From NCBI GenBank assembly GCA_965178525.1, contig CBCXVS010000057.1:1-29587 (forward strand): a stretch of DNA of 29,587 nt. The letters are read 5' to 3'. The position numbers were made by a program, and so were the translations under genes. Position 1 is the first letter of the stretch; the number at the start of each line of letters is the position of its first letter. A model generated the notes under the pieces. That model saw only the letters and a list, made by a program, of their open reading frames with translations, was not told the DNA's origin and ran no database searches. Source of the DNA: CBCXVS01 sp965178525. GTDB taxonomy: Bacteria > Tectomicrobia > Entotheonellia > Entotheonellales > Entotheonellaceae. Shown here piece after piece: positions 15,791-24,692 of this stretch.

Positions 15791-16576
15791 ATGCATACCG
15801 TTCAGGAAGACATCAGCACCATTACCCTACAGGGGATCGACCTCCCGGTCGTCCGCCGCGGGACGGGGCCGCCATTATTTCTGCTCCACGGCGGCGATGG
15901 ACCGCAAGACCATCTGCCGTTTTTCGACCGTCTGACGGCGCGGTTCGAGGTCATCGCACCCACCCATCCCGGCTTCGCGGGGAGTCCAGTGCCGGAACAT
16001 TATGACACAATGGAAGACCTGGTCTATCTCTATCTCGATTTGCTGGACACGTTGAACCTGCACGATGTCGTCATGCTAGGATTATCCATGGGCGGCTGGG
16101 CTGCGGCGGAAATTGCGGTGCGCAATGCCAGCCGCCTGTCAAAGCTTGTTTTGGCCGATGCTGTGGGCATCAAACCCGGCAATCGCGACACGCGTGATAT
16201 CGCCGATATCTTCGGATTGTCTGATGCCGATGTCGGGCGGTTGTTGTTTCACGACCCCTCCAGGCAGCCGAACCCCGCCGATATGACGGATGAGCAGTTG
16301 GCGCTCCTGGCCGCCAACCGCATTGCCTTTGCGCTCTACACATGGGATCCCTATATGCACAATCCCAAGTTGCGGTATCGGCTGCACCGCATTTCCGTGC
16401 CCACACTGCTGCTCTGGGGGGCAAGCGACGGACTTGTGACCGTGTCCTACGCGGAGGCGTATCGCGATATGATCCCTGGGGCAACGCTTGCCGTCATTCC
16501 CGAAGCGGGCCATTTGCCGCAAGTGGAGCAGCCGGACGTCTTTGTCGAGCACGTCCTATCGTTTGCCATCTCATGA
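15791..16576 (+). CDS. Alpha/beta hydrolase
   Basis: This 261-residue alpha/beta-hydrolase fold enzyme is shown from the ATG at 15791 (MHTVQEDIS). The oxyanion region is LFLLHGGDGP, the nucleophile elbow is GLSMGG (Ser), the acid is in LLWGASDGLV and the catalytic His is in PEAGHLPQVEQPD. This is a complete triad in the order seen in C-C bond hydrolases, haloperoxidase-like esterases and lactonases. The LLM oxidoreductase gene starts 10 bases after its stop, so the two were co-transcribed. The substrate is not predictable. A cap domain lies between about residues 120 and 185. Confidence 0.9.
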   Translation: MHTVQEDISTITLQGIDLPVVRRGTGPPLFLLHGGDGPQDHLPFFDRLTARFEVIAPTHPGFAGSPVPEHYDTMEDLVYLYLDLLDTLNLHDVVMLGLSMGGWAAAEIAVRNASRLSKLVLADAVGIKPGNRDTRDIADIFGLSDADVGRLLFHDPSRQPNPADMTDEQLALLAANRIAFALYTWDPYMHNPKLRYRLHRISVPTLLLWGASDGLVTVSYAEAYRDMIPGATLAVIPEAGHLPQVEQPDVFVEHVLSFAIS

Positions 16577-16723
16577 GAGTATCATCATGCAGACCTGGTT
16601 TTTTACCGAAGACGCTTATCCCTACTTGCCCGATGCCGACACGTATGAGTCCATCCGGGTTAACTTGCCCAACAAGTATTACGATCCCGACAAAGGCACA
16701 GACCTGTATCATATGTATCTTGA

Positions 16724-18168
16724 TCGTATAGGAAAGTGCATTTTCCCGATCCCAGAAGTCCCCATTTCTCAAGGATGAACGAGCCAAGTGAGGGTTCCCG
16801 GGTGAGGACTGATGAGGGGTGGACGAAGCGGCTCCATCGTGGTAAAACCGCTTCACCATAACAATCTGATCCTCCTCACTCGGTGCGACCCCATGATGGC
16901 GCCATCCGTCGGACACTGGAGTGTCTTCAAACAGATCTGTGCCGATCACTGGGATGAGTTTAAATACGCCAATCCCCGCTACCCAACATCCTACTATGAC
17001 AGCCTCGTGGCCAAGATGCTCGTCTGTGGTAACCCCGAAAAGATCGGCTATATGGAATACCGCTGCCTCCAATGTGGTCAAGGTAAGCCTTTGGTCTCCA
17101 TGAGTTGTAAATCGTCTCTGTGCTTGCGATGCGCCAAAGTCTACGTCGACAACTGGGTCAGCCAGGTGAGCCAGGTTCTCCACGAGGGGGTAATCTATCG
17201 ACATATCATCCTGACCGTCCCGGCCATGTTCCGTACGCCTTTCTACCAAAACGCTGAGGTCTTGTTGAGTGAGTTGATGCGGTGCGGGGCGCAGTGCCTG
17301 GATGATTTCTATAGCGAGGTCAGGGGGAAGACGCTCAGAGGTGGCTATATTGAGGTGATCTACACGCATGGGCGCAATGGTCAATATCATCCCCATCTGC
17401 CTGTGATCGCCACGAGTGGGGGCTACGATGATCAGGCCGGGAGCTGGGAACATCTGAATTTTTTGCCTTACGATCTGCTGCGTCACAAATGGCAGTAGCA
17501 TCTGATGAACATGTTGAGACGTACCTTGGCAAACGATGCGATCAAGGACCTGGTGGATTGGTGTTTCAAGAAGTATCCCGACGGCTTGGTGAGCCGCGTG
17601 CAGAAGGGAGAAGTGCCGTCTCAGTATCAGAGTTTGGCGAGCTATGTGGCCAAGTATGTGGTGAGTCCGCCGATCTCGGTAAGACGGATTGACCGCTATG
17701 ATGGTGAGCGGGTGACGTACCACTACCGGTCTCACAGACCGGACCGGACCGAACATGAAACCATTGATGTCATGACGTTTATTGGCCGGATGATCCCGCA
17801 CACGATGCCCAAAGGGTTCAAGCGCATTCGGTATTACGGGGTGCAGGCCACCAAGACGTTTGCCAAGGTGAAGGAGGTGATTCAAGCGGCCCTGAGCAAG
17901 GTGAAGGAGGTGCTCAGGGGTGCGGTGAAGATCATCCCTCGGATGACTTACAAGCAACGTTATGAGAAGAGTACGGGTCGCAACCCCTTGATCTGTGAGC
18001 ATTGTCGGAGTGAGATGGGGCTGTGGCGCATCTGGAATCCGACCTACGGGGTAATCTATGACGAGGGCGAGGAAATCAAACGAGGCAGATATGAGTCAAC
18101 CGCACAACGAGCCGGACCTTGATAACGGGCCTGGTATTGAAAAGCCCACCCGAAGGGCGCTATGTCCA
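16724..18168 (+). mobile_element. IS91-family (HUH) element inserted 5' of CTTG
   Basis: This 1445-bp rolling-circle type element has no terminal inverted repeats and no target duplication. The left end has a stem-loop GGAAA/TTTCC (16731-16746), terIS-like. The right end has a GCCC/GGGC hairpin (18144-18158), oriIS-like, ten bases before the junction. The host tetranucleotide CTTG lies directly at the right junction (18169-18172), matching the known GTTC/CTTG target choice of the IS91 family. The boundaries were set by requiring the LLM frame to be continuous; the left one could shift by a codon. Confidence 0.78.
16893..18122 (+). pseudogene. IS91-family HUH transposase with one in-frame TAG
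   Basis: This rolling-circle transposase has an N-terminal zinc-binding domain (YRCLQCG, then SCKSSLCLRCAK), a histidine motif region NGQYHPHLPVIATSGG (HUH-type) and the double-tyrosine motif SLASYVAKYVVSPPIS. A C-terminal Cys pair (LICEHC) follows. The frame is open except for TAG at 17496-17498, in KWQ-stop-HLMNML. IS91 proteins often have Tyr there, so TAC/TAT to TAG is likely. The start is uncertain; the ATG at 16893 begins MMAPSVGHWSVFKQ. With the stop the catalytic tyrosines are not made in one protein, so this copy is probably immobile on its own. Confidence 0.85.
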
Positions 18169-19263
18169 CTTGTGGTGTGCGGCGGATGAACTCGGGCTCG
18201 AAATCATGATCAATGAGCATCATCAAACCGCTACTTGTGTCGTACCGGCAGCGCCGATCATGCTGGGTATCCTAGCGCGGCAAACGCAACGGGCCCGCCT
18301 GCTCATTCTCGGCAATCCGATTGCCAACCGCACGCAGCCCATCCGCGTCGCCGAAGAAATGGCGATGATCGACGTCATCTCCCGTGGCCGCTTGGAATGC
18401 GGCTTTGTGCGCAGCGTGCCCTACGAGGCGGCGCCGGCCAATATGTTGCCCTTTCGCGGCCCCGAGCGCTTGTGGGAAGCGCACGATATGATCCTCAAAG
18501 CCTGGACTACGCATGACGGACCCTTTAACTTCGAAGGCCGCTGGTTCCACGGCCGTCAGATCAACATCTGGCCGCGTCCCTACCAGCAGCCGCATCCACC
18601 CATCTGGATTACGATTGGCAGCGGCGCCAGCGCCGTCCCTGTGGCTCAGCACCAATACGTGGGCGCGGTATTTCTTGCCGGTTACCCGCGTATCCGCGAG
18701 ATCTATGATGGCTATCGCGATGCCTACCGCACGGCCCATGGCCAGGAGGCGCCGATGGACCGTTTGGCGTATCTCGGTCTCATCTATGTCGGCGATAACG
18801 CCAAGAAGGCTCGTGCAGGCGCCGAGAAAGTGCTGTGGTACATGAGCGCCAACAAAGTGCCGCTGCATTGGAGTAACCTGCCGGGCTATCACCCTCCAGC
18901 CGTTGCGGCCCAGATCACGGCGGGCAGGCGTGGGGGCGCCGGCGTCCCCCTGGCTCCGGCGCTGGAGGAGCAAATCGCGCGTGGCAACGTGTTTGCGGGC
19001 ACACCGGATGAAGTGTTCGACCAGATCAAGAGCATATGGGAATACTCAGGGGGATTTGGCCATCTGCTGCTGATGGGGCAGGCTGGTTTCTTGAGTTATG
19101 AGGACACGATCCGCTCCATGCAACTGTTCACCACCGACGTCTATCCGCGACTCAAGGAGCTGACGGCTTCCTACGACCGCGAGCATATGCAGGCGCTGCG
19201 CACCTGTCAGCCGGACAAGGAGTTTGCGGATCTGGGCGCCTTCGGTGCGGAGTTTGTACGCTA

Positions 19264-20116
19264 ATGGTGAGCGCCTGTAGCGCCAACGCGGTTCCATCTA
19301 TCTGGGTTGTCGGCACCGCCTCGCTTGACGTGCTGCATTTTGCTGGGCAGACCGCTCATACGGCGGGTGGCGCTGGCCTCTATACGGCGTTGGCCGCACA
19401 CCGGGCCGGCGCCCATACCGGCCTCCTGGCTCCACGCCCCGAGCCAATGCCTGTACCCCTGCAGCCCGTTGCCGAACGCGTGCACTGGCTTGGCCCAGCC
19501 ATTGCGCCCGAGACCTTGCCTCGTCTGGAAATTGCGCATCACGGCGAGGGCCGTGCGACGCTCCTCCAGGCATCCTGGGGCGCGGAAGCGCAGCTCATGC
19601 CAGCCCTGCTTCCCACGGCTATCCGTCACGCGGCGTTTGTCCATATTGCTGCGCTGAGCATAGCCCAGCGACAGTTGGAATTTGTACAGGCGATCAGACA
19701 GGCACGCGAGCCGTATTCCTTTCCCCGCATCTCCGTCGGTACCTATGCACGCCTCGTGTATGGCGAGACCGCATCCGTTCGCCGTCTCTTTGATCAGGCC
19801 GATCTCTTTTCTCAATGAAAATGAGGTGACAGGGCTCTTTGGGAGTATCGAGCAGGCGCGTACCCGCAGGGATGCCTTACTCTTTGTGACTTTAGGTGCC
19901 CAAGGGAGCTTGGTCATTCAGGGAGATCAGGTCAACCATGTCCCCGGCCAACCTACAACTGAGTTTGACTCCACGGGAGCTGGGGACACATTTTGTGGCG
20001 CGACTCTCGCACGGCTCACCTATGCAGAAGGGCCAGTGGCCGCAGCCGAGCACGCAGTCGCCATGGCGGCACGAACGGTGAGTGCGGTTGGTCCAGAAGC
20101 CTTGTTGCGCGTTTGA
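19264..20116 (+). pseudogene. PfkB-family carbohydrate/nucleoside kinase, frameshifted
   Basis: This ribokinase/PfkB-type kinase starts at an ATG overlapping the LLM stop (TAATG). The N-terminal part reads WVVGTASLDVLHF with the substrate-side TAGGAGLYTALAAHRAGA. Around 19807-19810 a T4 run (CTCTTTTCTC) shifts the frame by one base. The C-terminal part, FLNENEVTGLFG, FVTLGAQGSLVI and the DSTGAGDTF motif with the catalytic Asp, is in the other frame. Removing one T gives DLFLNENEV and a 283-residue protein, normal for the family. A homopolymer error in sequencing, a real mutation or programmed slippage are all possible. It is the last gene of the hydrolase-LLM-kinase unit. Confidence 0.85.
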
Positions 20117-20220
20117 CCCATGTAAGTAACATCAAGAAGCTTAACAGCTGTGGGCAGAATCGAAGTCGGCGGCTTTTAGGACGAAGAGGCCATGTATGAG
20201 CGGGTTCAGGCTTTACACCA

Positions 20221-20334
20221 CTCCTGCTCATGGCTGTGTCCCTGGCCTACCTGGTGGGGGAATTCAGCAACATCTTGACAGTGGCTAACACGCCGATTAC
20301 CAGCCATGGCCATTGGCTTTGGACAAGGATTTGA
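20221..20334 (+). pseudogene. Possible transposase C-terminal remnant
   Basis: A short frame reads LLLMAVSLAYLVGEFSNILT and ends HGHWLWTRI-stop. Just upstream in another frame stands YERVQALHH. A hydrophobic LLLMA(V/I)SLAYL stretch before the end is typical of DDE transposases of the IS4 superfamily. Without intact upstream domains this is only suggestive. Confidence 0.25.
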
Positions 20335-20348
20335 CATCACCTTGGCCT

Positions 20349-20565
20349 CTACCGGTGCGAGTCCTGAGGCAGGGATAATGCCGCCATTGTGACACCGTGA
20401 CGCGTGAAAACCTCATACAAAACTGCGGCAACCTCGTCGGCTACACCATGCGGCGTTTTCTAAAGCGTGAGGAAGGGCTCGATATACGGCGACACGCGGT
20501 TTCATCCACGACAGGTACCCGATCAGACCTTCCGAGGGTCCCATACCCACCCACAATTCGTACAT
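20349..20565 (-). pseudogene. Decayed minus-strand coding remnant
   Basis: Protein-like sequence is readable on the minus strand as MYELWVGMGPSEGLIGYL in one frame. After a shift near the CGTGTCGCC at about 20480 it continues as VSPYIEPFLTL, an in-frame TAG, then KTPHGVADEVAAVLYEVF and on to a TAG at 20349-20351. I do not recognise the family. The even composition suggests a former gene. With the plus-strand remnant just before it, this explains the 469-base gap between the kinase and the MucR-like gene. Confidence 0.3.
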
Positions 20566-20585
20566 GACACGGCAGATCGCTCCGT

Positions 20586-21074
20586 TCAGGATGCCTCCTC
20601 TGTCTGTGCCTGCTGTTGGGCGCGTTGGGCGCGCCAAGCTACCAGATGCTGACCGAGTCCACGTTCCTTGGCCATCTTGCGCCGTTTGGCCGAGAGGGAG
20701 CGTGCGCTCAGGGGCGTGCGTAGGGGAATGCCCCATTTTTTCTTATACTCGCGCGATGTCAGGCCATACAACGCCAGATGGCGATTGGAAAGGACCTTAT
20801 ACGCCTTCCCTGATTCCAGACAAATGACCTGGTTGCGTTGAATCGACTTGAGCGGATTCCGCTGCAGGTACGCGAGCGAGTTGTCGAGAACGGATGTGTT
20901 CGCGGTTGGGGCACTGGTTTCGGTACTTTCAGCACCATTGGCTACGTCTTGTAAAGCCTGTAAGGTCTGAAAGACGGTGCGTAAGCTTTCCGTAATGTCA
21001 TCAGCCTCCATGGGCTGGTGACTCGCCTGCGCAGCAACGATCTCTGCACACATTTCTACTAACGATTTTGCCAT
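20586..21074 (-). CDS. MucR/Ros-family transcriptional regulator with degenerate zinc finger
   Basis: This 162-residue protein has a MucR/Ros C-terminal domain: KSIQRNQVICLESGKAYKVL, SNRHLALYGLTSREYKKKWG, PLRTPLSARSLSAKRRKMAK and GLGQHL. The AEIVAAQASH helix at the N-terminus also matches the family. In canonical members the zinc ligands are CxxC (CLECG) and a pair of His (HLxxH). Here the second Cys is Ser (CLESG) and the second His is missing (HLALY), so classical zinc binding is unlikely. The ATG at 21074 follows AGGAGAG. Family members bind AT-rich DNA and often repress themselves; a palindrome overlaps the likely promoter upstream. Confidence 0.82.
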   Translation of the reverse strand: MAKSLVEMCAEIVAAQASHQPMEADDITESLRTVFQTLQALQDVANGAESTETSAPTANTSVLDNSLAYLQRNPLKSIQRNQVICLESGKAYKVLSNRHLALYGLTSREYKKKWGIPLRTPLSARSLSAKRRKMAKERGLGQHLVAWRAQRAQQQAQTEEAS

Positions 21075-21120
21075 TGATATCTCTCCTGTAAGAACCTCCT
21101 TAAGAAAAACGAAGTGGAGA

Positions 21121-21159
21121 TTGTATGTTAGAGTAGGCTCTATACAAGCAGAATGTCAA
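21121..21159 (-). promoter_or_regulatory. Promoter with overlapping palindrome upstream of the MucR-like gene
   Basis: On the minus strand TTGACA (21154-21159) is followed, 18 bases on, by TACTCT (21130-21135). An imperfect palindrome covers 21121-21147: TTGTAT, gt, TAGAG, TAGG, CTCTA, TACAA. It includes a perfect TAGAG/CTCTA core at 21129-21142 and covers the -10 region and part of the spacer. This fits repression of the gene, perhaps by its own product. The remainder of 21160-21259 is AT-rich with no gene. Confidence 0.4.
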
Positions 21160-21259
21160 GTTTTTATGCTCTTTGAAGATTAGGTTTATTCTAACACAGG
21201 GTTGCAAGGCACTGCGTCGTAGCCCCAGCGTATAGGCGACAGAGCTTAGAAGGTGTGCA

Positions 21260-22681
21260 TCAACGTGCATGCACGGTCATCCATAAACCATGACGAGGAC
21301 GGAGCGTTGGGGCCAGTTCGGGGAGCGGCGGGCGCCCGGGCGCCAGATGTAGGCGGTAGGTTTGGACGATGGTGGCTAAAGTGAGATGCATCTCCATCAA
21401 GGCGAACGGTCTGCCAATACACACCCGCCGGCCTTCGCCAAATGGAATATAGGCAAACCGATGCCGGTGGGCTATTTGGTCGGGCATAAAGCGCTCCGGT
21501 CGAAACTGCTCGGGTTCAGGCCAAAAATCCGGGTGGCGATGGAGCACATACGGACTCATGATGATCACGGCGTGCCTAGGCACAGCGTAGCCGCCAATTG
21601 TATCATCGGCATTGGCTTGACGTGGTAGCACGGCTGAGGGGGGATACAGCCGCATGGCCTCATCGAGGACCATACGACTGTAGGGCAAGTTGGGAAGATC
21701 TGCTGGCGTGGGGGAACGGTCGTCAAGGACGCCATCTACTTCTGTGACGACCCGTTGGGCCACCTCAGGATAACGGTCTAAGAGATACCAGGTCCAACTC
21801 AATCCAAGGGCTGATGTTTCTGCACCGGCGCCAATGAAGGTGATGATTTCATCGCGGAGCTGCTGATCACCCATGCCCTCGCCTGACCTCGCATCTTGGG
21901 CTGCGATAAGCTTGGCAAGAACATCTGATGTTTGGGCATCGTCATGCCGCATGGCGTCACGACGTGCCATGATGAGCTGTTGCGCGATGGTATGATAACG
22001 GGCCACGGCCTGACGAAAACGCTGACGGCGGGGGGTGGGTATCCAGCCCAGTAGCATCCGGAGAGCCGGGCTGTCCATGGCGAGGGACGGCATCAGCTGC
22101 GTCGCAAGCCCTTGCAATTGCCGTCCCAGGTCATCGAGGCGATCCGGAGCGAGGCCCAGTAAAGCACGGCCCACCACACGAAAGGTCAACCGATGCATCC
22201 AAGCCGCGACGTTGATCGGCTCACCAGTCTGCGCCATATGGCGCCATGCCTGCACCAGCGTCTGGGCTTCGTCCATCATGATCGTGCCAAATGTGGCGAG
22301 TTGGCGCTGCTGAAAGGCCGGTTGGGCAAGCCGGCGCTGCCGCCGCCAGAGCGCGCCCTCACTAGTCAGCAAGCCCTGACCTTGTAGCGCCGCAATCGAT
22401 TTGAAGAGCACCCCTTTCTGGTAGTTACGGGCGTTATCACGCAGCACGTATTGTATCGCGTCCGGGTGGCTGAGCAGGTACATGGGGTGGGGGAATGCAG
22501 GAAGACGGACGATATCGCCGAACTGGTCACGGAGAGCTAGGTATTCTGCAAGTGCGTTGCGCGGCAGGCGGTGGGTACGACGCCAGAACGCCCGCCTGCG
22601 GGGGCCGGGGGCAAGGTGGGTCTTGGTGTGTCGTGATGAGATGGAGTGGATCTTGGTTCGGAAGTTCCCTATGATGTGCAT
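21260..22681 (-). CDS. Cytochrome P450 of the longer CYP4/CYP102-like type
   Basis: This 473-residue P450 is longer than the soluble class I type. The I-helix is ITFIGAGAETSALGLSW (A/G-G-x-E-T), the K-helix is LDEAMRLYPPSAVLPRQ (ExxR), then EQFRPERF and the haem loop FIPFGEGRRVCIGRPFALME (read as YIPFGEGRRVCIG). The C-helix WRRQRRLAQPAFQQ is typical of eukaryote-like bacterial P450s acting on fatty acids or terpenoids. An N-terminal membrane anchor is not obvious. No reductase is fused or nearby. It is divergent from the CobW gene with about 84 bases between starts. The ATG at 22681 has no strong ribosome site, so the start may lie further in. Confidence 0.92.
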   Translation of the reverse strand: MHIIGNFRTKIHSISSRHTKTHLAPGPRRRAFWRRTHRLPRNALAEYLALRDQFGDIVRLPAFPHPMYLLSHPDAIQYVLRDNARNYQKGVLFKSIAALQGQGLLTSEGALWRRQRRLAQPAFQQRQLATFGTIMMDEAQTLVQAWRHMAQTGEPINVAAWMHRLTFRVVGRALLGLAPDRLDDLGRQLQGLATQLMPSLAMDSPALRMLLGWIPTPRRQRFRQAVARYHTIAQQLIMARRDAMRHDDAQTSDVLAKLIAAQDARSGEGMGDQQLRDEIITFIGAGAETSALGLSWTWYLLDRYPEVAQRVVTEVDGVLDDRSPTPADLPNLPYSRMVLDEAMRLYPPSAVLPRQANADDTIGGYAVPRHAVIIMSPYVLHRHPDFWPEPEQFRPERFMPDQIAHRHRFAYIPFGEGRRVCIGRPFALMEMHLTLATIVQTYRLHLAPGRPPLPELAPTLRPRHGLWMTVHAR

Positions 22682-22765
22682 GTCGCTGTCTTAGCCTCTG
22701 TTCGTGTGTGCAGGGCGTGTGATGACGGCACGGATGATGATCTCTCCTCGGGTAAGGCAACGTTT

Positions 22766-23806
22766 ATGGACGAGACAAAGGTGACACAGACAAAGGCGGA
22801 ACGCGTTCCGGTAACGCTGTTGGCAGGGTTTTTAGGGAGTGGCAAAACCACCTTAGCGAACCGGATACTCACGGAGCAGCACAACCAACGTATTGCGGTA
22901 ATTGTAAACGAATTTGGGGACGTAGGCATAGATGGTAGTCTGGTCGTTGGCGTGGAGGACAATATCGTCGAACTCAGTAACGGATGTCTCTGTTGCACCG
23001 TACGGGGCGATTTGGCCGAGACGCTGCTTTTCCTGCTGATACGCCGTCGCCAGCACGTCGGAGCCGTTCCGTTTGAGCGTATCTTGATCGAGGCGTCGGG
23101 ATTGGCGTCTCCGGGACCCGCTGTGCAGACCTTGCTCGTCGATCCCCAATTATCCATGCAACTGCAGCTCGATGGGGTGATTACCCTGACACATGCCCAG
23201 CACATTGCACGGCAGCTGCATGAGCATCCAGAGGCTTCGAATCAGGTTGGCTACGCCGACCACATTATTTTGAACCACTGCGATCAATGTGCTCCTGAAG
23301 AACTCGAGGCTGCTGAAGCCGCCATTCGTGCCTGTAATCAGAGTGCCGAGGTGTTGCGAGCGACTCATGCTGACGTGGACGTGGCGACGTTGCTCAATGG
23401 GCAGACCTGGGACGTCACGACCTGGCAAGCCCTACAAGCATCCGCACACGAATGCGAGGACCCTTCCCTCCCGCACGCACACGACGCGCATTCTGATGCC
23501 TCGCCACATACGTGTGGGGTGGGTACGGTCACGCTGCGGGCTGATGCGCCGCTCGATTTGAACCGGCTGAAGATGTGGCTGCTGTTTCTGGCCAAACGCC
23601 GCAGCCACGAACTCATGCGACTGAAGGGAATTCTGCATTGTCAACACCAGGATGAGGCGGTGGTCGTGCAAGGCGTCTATCAGTGGATGGAGGTACGGGA
23701 GGGACGAGGCAAGGCGCCTGCAGAGTCTGTGTTGGTCCTGATCGGCCGTGACCTCGACCGGGACGAGATCGGCCGTGAGTGGAAAGATTGCCGTGCCAGA
23801 ATGTAG
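22766..23806 (+). CDS. CobW/COG0523 family GTPase, putative metallochaperone
   Basis: This 346-residue G3E-family P-loop GTPase is shown from the ATG at 22766 (MDETKVTQ). Motifs are Walker A GFLGSGKTT (residues about 20-28), the switch NEFGDVGIDG, the metal-binding GCLCCTVRGDL (CxCC) and EASGLASPGP. The base-recognition motif is NHCDQC, a variant of NKxD. A His/Asp-rich stretch (PHAHDAHSDASPH) lies between the GTPase and the CobW C-terminal domain and probably binds metal. Family members deliver Zn, Co or other metals to target enzymes. The SDR gene begins 47 bases after its stop on the same strand. The metal is unknown. Confidence 0.9.
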   Translation: MDETKVTQTKAERVPVTLLAGFLGSGKTTLANRILTEQHNQRIAVIVNEFGDVGIDGSLVVGVEDNIVELSNGCLCCTVRGDLAETLLFLLIRRRQHVGAVPFERILIEASGLASPGPAVQTLLVDPQLSMQLQLDGVITLTHAQHIARQLHEHPEASNQVGYADHIILNHCDQCAPEELEAAEAAIRACNQSAEVLRATHADVDVATLLNGQTWDVTTWQALQASAHECEDPSLPHAHDAHSDASPHTCGVGTVTLRADAPLDLNRLKMWLLFLAKRRSHELMRLKGILHCQHQDEAVVVQGVYQWMEVREGRGKAPAESVLVLIGRDLDRDEIGREWKDCRARM

Positions 23807-23853
23807 GCCACACCTATCCGGCGTTTGCCTGTGGACAGGGGAGAGCAGCAAGG

Positions 23854-24669
23854 ATGGATTTGCACGATAAAGTTGCGGTGGTCACCGGAGGAGCCCGAGG
23901 CATCGGGCGGGGTATCGCCCTGGCGCTGGCGCATCAAGGCGTTCATGTTGCGGTGGCCGATTTATATACGCCAAGTCGGGGTACAGCTGGGTATGACTTC
24001 TCCACTGAACAGGAGGTTATAACAACGGTGCAGGAACTCACCGCCTGCGGGGTGCGCGCACTCGGCGTTCCTGTCGATGTGACGCAATATGTCCAAGTTG
24101 AGGCGATGGCCGAAACGGTCACGCGAGAACTCGGACCGATTGACATCCTCTGCAACAATGCCGGCGTTATTGATACGGGATGGGTTGTCGAGACGACGGA
24201 GGCGCAATGGGATACGATCATGGATGTCAACGTGAAGGGGGTGTTTCTCTGTTGCAAAGCGGTTGCGCCCGGAATGGTGGAACGGCGGCAAGGGCGCATT
24301 ATCAATACCGCGTCCATTGCCGGCAAGCGTGGCAGTGCACGTGTTGCCGCCTACTGCGCTTCCAAGTTTGCCGTGGTCGGCTTTACGCAATCGCTCGCGC
24401 ACGAAATGGCGCTTTATAACGTGACGGTAAACGCCGTGTGTCCGGGTATTCTTGGCACGGCCATGTGGCTTGATGTTCTCGTGCCGGAGCGCATCGAGCA
24501 ACCTGGCGAGGACGTAGAAGCTGCGTTTGATAAGCATGCGGCATCTGTGATGCCGCTGGGCCGGCCCCAGACACCTGAGGATATCGGTCAGGCTGTTGTC
24601 TATCTGGCGCAAGCGGATAACATTACGGGCGTTGCGCTCAACGTGGCTGGCGGTCTAGTGATGCATTAG
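23854..24669 (+). CDS. SDR-family oxidoreductase, catalytically complete
   Basis: This classical short-chain dehydrogenase has 271 residues from the ATG at 23854, which follows GGGAGAGCAGCAAGG. The cofactor motif is TGGARGIGRG (residues about 11-20), and Asp at the end of strand 2 (VAVADLY) favours NAD. The NNAG motif, Ser in NTASIAGKRG and YCASK complete the Ser-Tyr-Lys triad, in contrast to the SDR at 8892. An insertion of about 15 residues (TPSRGTAGYDFSTEQ) follows strand 2, and a lid with DKHAASVMPLGRPQTPEDIG lies near the C-terminus, as in many NAD-dependent alcohol or mycofactocin-type SDRs. It may be co-transcribed with cobW. Substrate unknown. Confidence 0.9.
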   Translation: MDLHDKVAVVTGGARGIGRGIALALAHQGVHVAVADLYTPSRGTAGYDFSTEQEVITTVQELTACGVRALGVPVDVTQYVQVEAMAETVTRELGPIDILCNNAGVIDTGWVVETTEAQWDTIMDVNVKGVFLCCKAVAPGMVERRQGRIINTASIAGKRGSARVAAYCASKFAVVGFTQSLAHEMALYNVTVNAVCPGILGTAMWLDVLVPERIEQPGEDVEAAFDKHAASVMPLGRPQTPEDIGQAVVYLAQADNITGVALNVAGGLVMH

Positions 24670-24692
24670 GCGACAATCGTGACCGACATGAT

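Larger units (their letters stand above)
16587..19264 (+). pseudogene. LLM-class flavin-dependent oxidoreductase split by an IS91-type element
   Basis: This luciferase-like (LLM) F420/FMN monooxygenase is in two pieces. The N-terminal part is 16587-16723 (MQTWFFTEDAYPYLPDADTY through YHMYLD). The rest is 18169-19264 (WCAADELGLEIMINEHHQTA, LILGNPIANRTQPIRVAEEM, RGRLECGFVRSVPYE, NIWPRPYQQPHPPIWIT). Joining bases 16723 and 18169 gives ...Y L D L W C A A D E L G L E..., in frame and collinear with the family, for 410 residues in total. It follows the hydrolase by 10 bases and overlaps the PfkB gene (TAATG). The gene is non-functional unless the C-terminal part starts on its own, which would lack the first beta-alpha units. 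Confidence 0.9.
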
